Origin: Variovorax sp. OAS795
Lineage (GTDB): Bacteria; Pseudomonadota; Gammaproteobacteria; Burkholderiales; Burkholderiaceae_C
Reading direction: 5' to 3'
Assembly (NCBI RefSeq): GCF_040546685.1
Contig: NZ_JBEPOH010000001.1
Coordinates: 4,092,001-4,156,000, forward strand
Length of the DNA stretch: 64,000 nucleotides
In this document: positions 62,476 to 64,000 of the stretch, piece after piece
Layout: the number at the start of each line of letters is the position of its first letter
How positions within the stretch are numbered: the first letter of the stretch is position 1
Program-made: the position numbers and the translations under genes
The notes under the pieces: model-generated
What the model was told of the DNA's origin: nothing
What the model saw: only the letters and a program-made list of their open reading frames with translations
The model's database searches: none

Positions 62476-64000
62476 TCAAACATCGATGTCGACATCGTCG
62501 GCGCGCAATTCCATCAGCTCGCGCCGCGCGGCTGCCTCGCCCTTGCCCATGAGCTTGGTGATCTCTCCCTGGGTGGACGTGAAGTCGAAGCGCCCCAGCT
62601 GCACTTTCATGAGGCGCCGGGTATCGGGATTGAGCGTGGTTTCCCACAATTGTTCCGCGCTCATTTCGCCCAGGCCCTTGAAGCGGCTGATGCTCCAGGC
62701 GCCTTCGCGAACGCCGTCCTTGCGCAATTTGTCGAGCGTGGCGGTCAGTTCGCCCTCGTCCAGCGCATAGACCTTGGAGGCCGGCTTCTTGCCCCGCGCA
62801 GGGGCATCGACGCGAAAGAGTGGCGGCTTTGCGACATAGACGTGGCCGGCTTCGATGAGCTTGGGAAAGTGCCGGAAGAACAGCGTGAGCAGCAGCACCT
62901 GGATGTGCGAGCCGTCGACGTCGGCGTCGGAAAGGATGCAGACCTTGCCGTAGCGCAGCCCGCTCATGTCGGGCGAATCGTTGGGGCCATGCGGATCGAC
63001 GCCCACGGCCACCGAGATGTCGTGGATCTCGGTGTTGGCAAACAGCCGGTCGCGCTCGACCTCCCAGGTGTTCAGCACCTTGCCGCGCAAGGGCAGGATG
63101 GCCTGGCTCTCCTTGTCGCGGCCCATCTTGGCGCTGCCCCCGGCCGAGTCGCCCTCGACCAGGAAGACCTCGTTGTGGCTGATGTCCTTGCTCTCGCAAT
63201 CCGTCAGCTTGCCGGGCAGCACGGCCACGCCGGAGCCCTTGCGCTTCTCGACCTTCTGGCCGGCACGCTGCCGCGTCTGTGCGGCCTTGATGGCCAGTTC
63301 GGCGAGCTTCCTGCCGTAGTCGACGTGCTGGTTGAGCCACAGCTCGAGCGCGGGCCGCACGAAGCTGGACACCAGCCGCACGGCGTCACGCGAATTGAGG
63401 CGCTCCTTGATCTGGCCCTGGAACTGCGGGTCGAGCACCTTGGCGCTCAGCACGTACGAGGCACGCGCGAACACGTCTTCCGGCAAGAGCTTCACGCCCT
63501 TGGGCAGCAGCGAGTGCAGTTCGATGAAGCCCTTCACCGCCGTGAAGAGGCCGTCGCGCAGGCCGCTTTCATGCGTGCCGCCGGCGCTGGTGGGAATCAG
63601 GTTGACGTAGCTCTCGCGCACCGGCTGGCCGTCTTCGGTGAAGGCCACGCACCAGTCGGCGCCCTCGCCTTCGGCGAAGTTGTCGGCGTTCTTGTCGGCA
63701 TGGCCGCTGCCTTCGAACAGCGGAATGACGGGATCGCCGCTGAGCGTCTGCATCAGGTAGTCGCTCAGGCCGCCCTTGTAGAGCCACTGCTGCGTTTCCT
63801 TGGTCTTCTCGACCGTGAGCGTGACGCTCACGCCGGGCATCAGCACGGCCTTGCTGCGCAGCAGGTGCGTGAGTTCGCCCATCGGCAGCGCGGCGGTCTC
63901 GAAGTACTTCGCATCGGGCCAGGCGCGCACGGTGGTGCCCTGCTTGCGCTCCCCGGCTTCGAGCTTGCGGATTTCCAGCGGCTCGATCACGTCGCCCGCG
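62476..64000 (-). CDS. parE: DNA topoisomerase IV subunit B (partial, 5' end outside window)
   Basis: The 3' part of parE, about 508 codons, ending LRADDVDIDV with the stop at 62476; the start is beyond the right edge. The TOPRIM region EVFLVEGDSAGGSAKMGRDKESQAILPLRGKVLNTW, the DADVDGSHIQVLLLTLFFRHFPKLI metal site and ISRFKGLGEMSAEQLWETTLNPDTRRL are all present. ParE supplies the ATPase and half the cleavage site of topoisomerase IV. It is the upstream member of a parE-SLT-parC arrangement. Confidence 0.95.
   Translation of the reverse strand, partial: AGDVIEPLEIRKLEAGERKQGTTVRAWPDAKYFETAALPMGELTHLLRSKAVLMPGVSVTLTVEKTKETQQWLYKGGLSDYLMQTLSGDPVIPLFEGSGHADKNADNFAEGEGADWCVAFTEDGQPVRESYVNLIPTSAGGTHESGLRDGLFTAVKGFIELHSLLPKGVKLLPEDVFARASYVLSAKVLDPQFQGQIKERLNSRDAVRLVSSFVRPALELWLNQHVDYGRKLAELAIKAAQTRQRAGQKVEKRKGSGVAVLPGKLTDCESKDISHNEVFLVEGDSAGGSAKMGRDKESQAILPLRGKVLNTWEVERDRLFANTEIHDISVAVGVDPHGPNDSPDMSGLRYGKVCILSDADVDGSHIQVLLLTLFFRHFPKLIEAGHVYVAKPPLFRVDAPARGKKPASKVYALDEGELTATLDKLRKDGVREGAWSISRFKGLGEMSAEQLWETTLNPDTRRLMKVQLGRFDFTSTQGEITKLMGKGEAAARRELMELRADDVDIDV

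Overview
This window looks like a chromosomal segment of a GC-rich betaproteobacterium, most likely Variovorax or a close Comamonadaceae relative. The reasons are the consistently high GC, the glpR-glpD-glpSTPQUV glycerol ABC cluster, the unlinked-looking ETF/acyl-CoA dehydrogenase set, and the Comamonadaceae-style C/G-rich intergenic palindromes. No database search was possible; all identities come from reading the translated frames and from knowledge of the families. I saw no tRNA, rRNA, CRISPR array, insertion sequence or prophage.

Layout. (1) 1-5825, minus strand: a tightly coupled four-gene operon, MoxR AAA+ ATPase -> small bpX-type protein (frameshifted) -> vWA-like/beta-propeller protein -> large membrane-anchored bpX6-like propeller protein that runs off the left edge. 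It matches the computationally predicted MoxR-vWA-beta-propeller 'ternary' systems. (2) 5972-15088: a DUF2167 membrane protein, an acyltransferase, a nitronate monooxygenase-like enzyme, an acyl-CoA dehydrogenase with etfA and etfB, an MscS-type channel and an HDAC-like deacetylase. (3) 15163-20944, plus strand: a second, conventional MoxR-DUF58-TgpA transglutaminase operon, then a lytic transglycosylase and an HD hydrolase. (4) 20963-31554: complete glycerol catabolism: an ABC importer (glpSTPQUV) with glpD on the minus strand, and divergent glpR and glpK on the plus strand. Two copies of a palindromic repeat lie between glpR and glpK. No GlpF facilitator is present. (5) 31581-33138: two AT-richer envelope proteins of unknown function. 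(6) 33301-46351: two sets of alpha-E / circularly permuted ATP-grasp / transglutaminase genes, one split and one fused, flanking comEC. (7) 46377-53594: an HNH-like protein, then a LacI-type regulator resembling PtxS and a 2-ketogluconate (kgu) operon. A polar-amino-acid-type ABC importer stands where Pseudomonas has the KguT permease, and a perfect 14-bp PtxS-type operator lies in front of the operon. (8) 53632-64000: a CorA-like transporter, an isochorismatase-type hydrolase, a lipase-like hydrolase, an MBL-fold lipoprotein, parC, a small membrane protein, a frameshifted SLT lytic transglycosylase, and parE (cut by the right edge).

Two genes (the small bpX protein and the SLT transglycosylase) each need one single-base correction of the same sign to read through. 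These are either real lesions or assembly errors, and this should be settled before either gene is called dead. The most rewarding points are the bpX ternary system, the kgu operon with a swapped transporter and a recognisable operator, the asymmetric GlpS/GlpT ATPase pair, and the duplicated alpha-E/ATP-grasp cluster.
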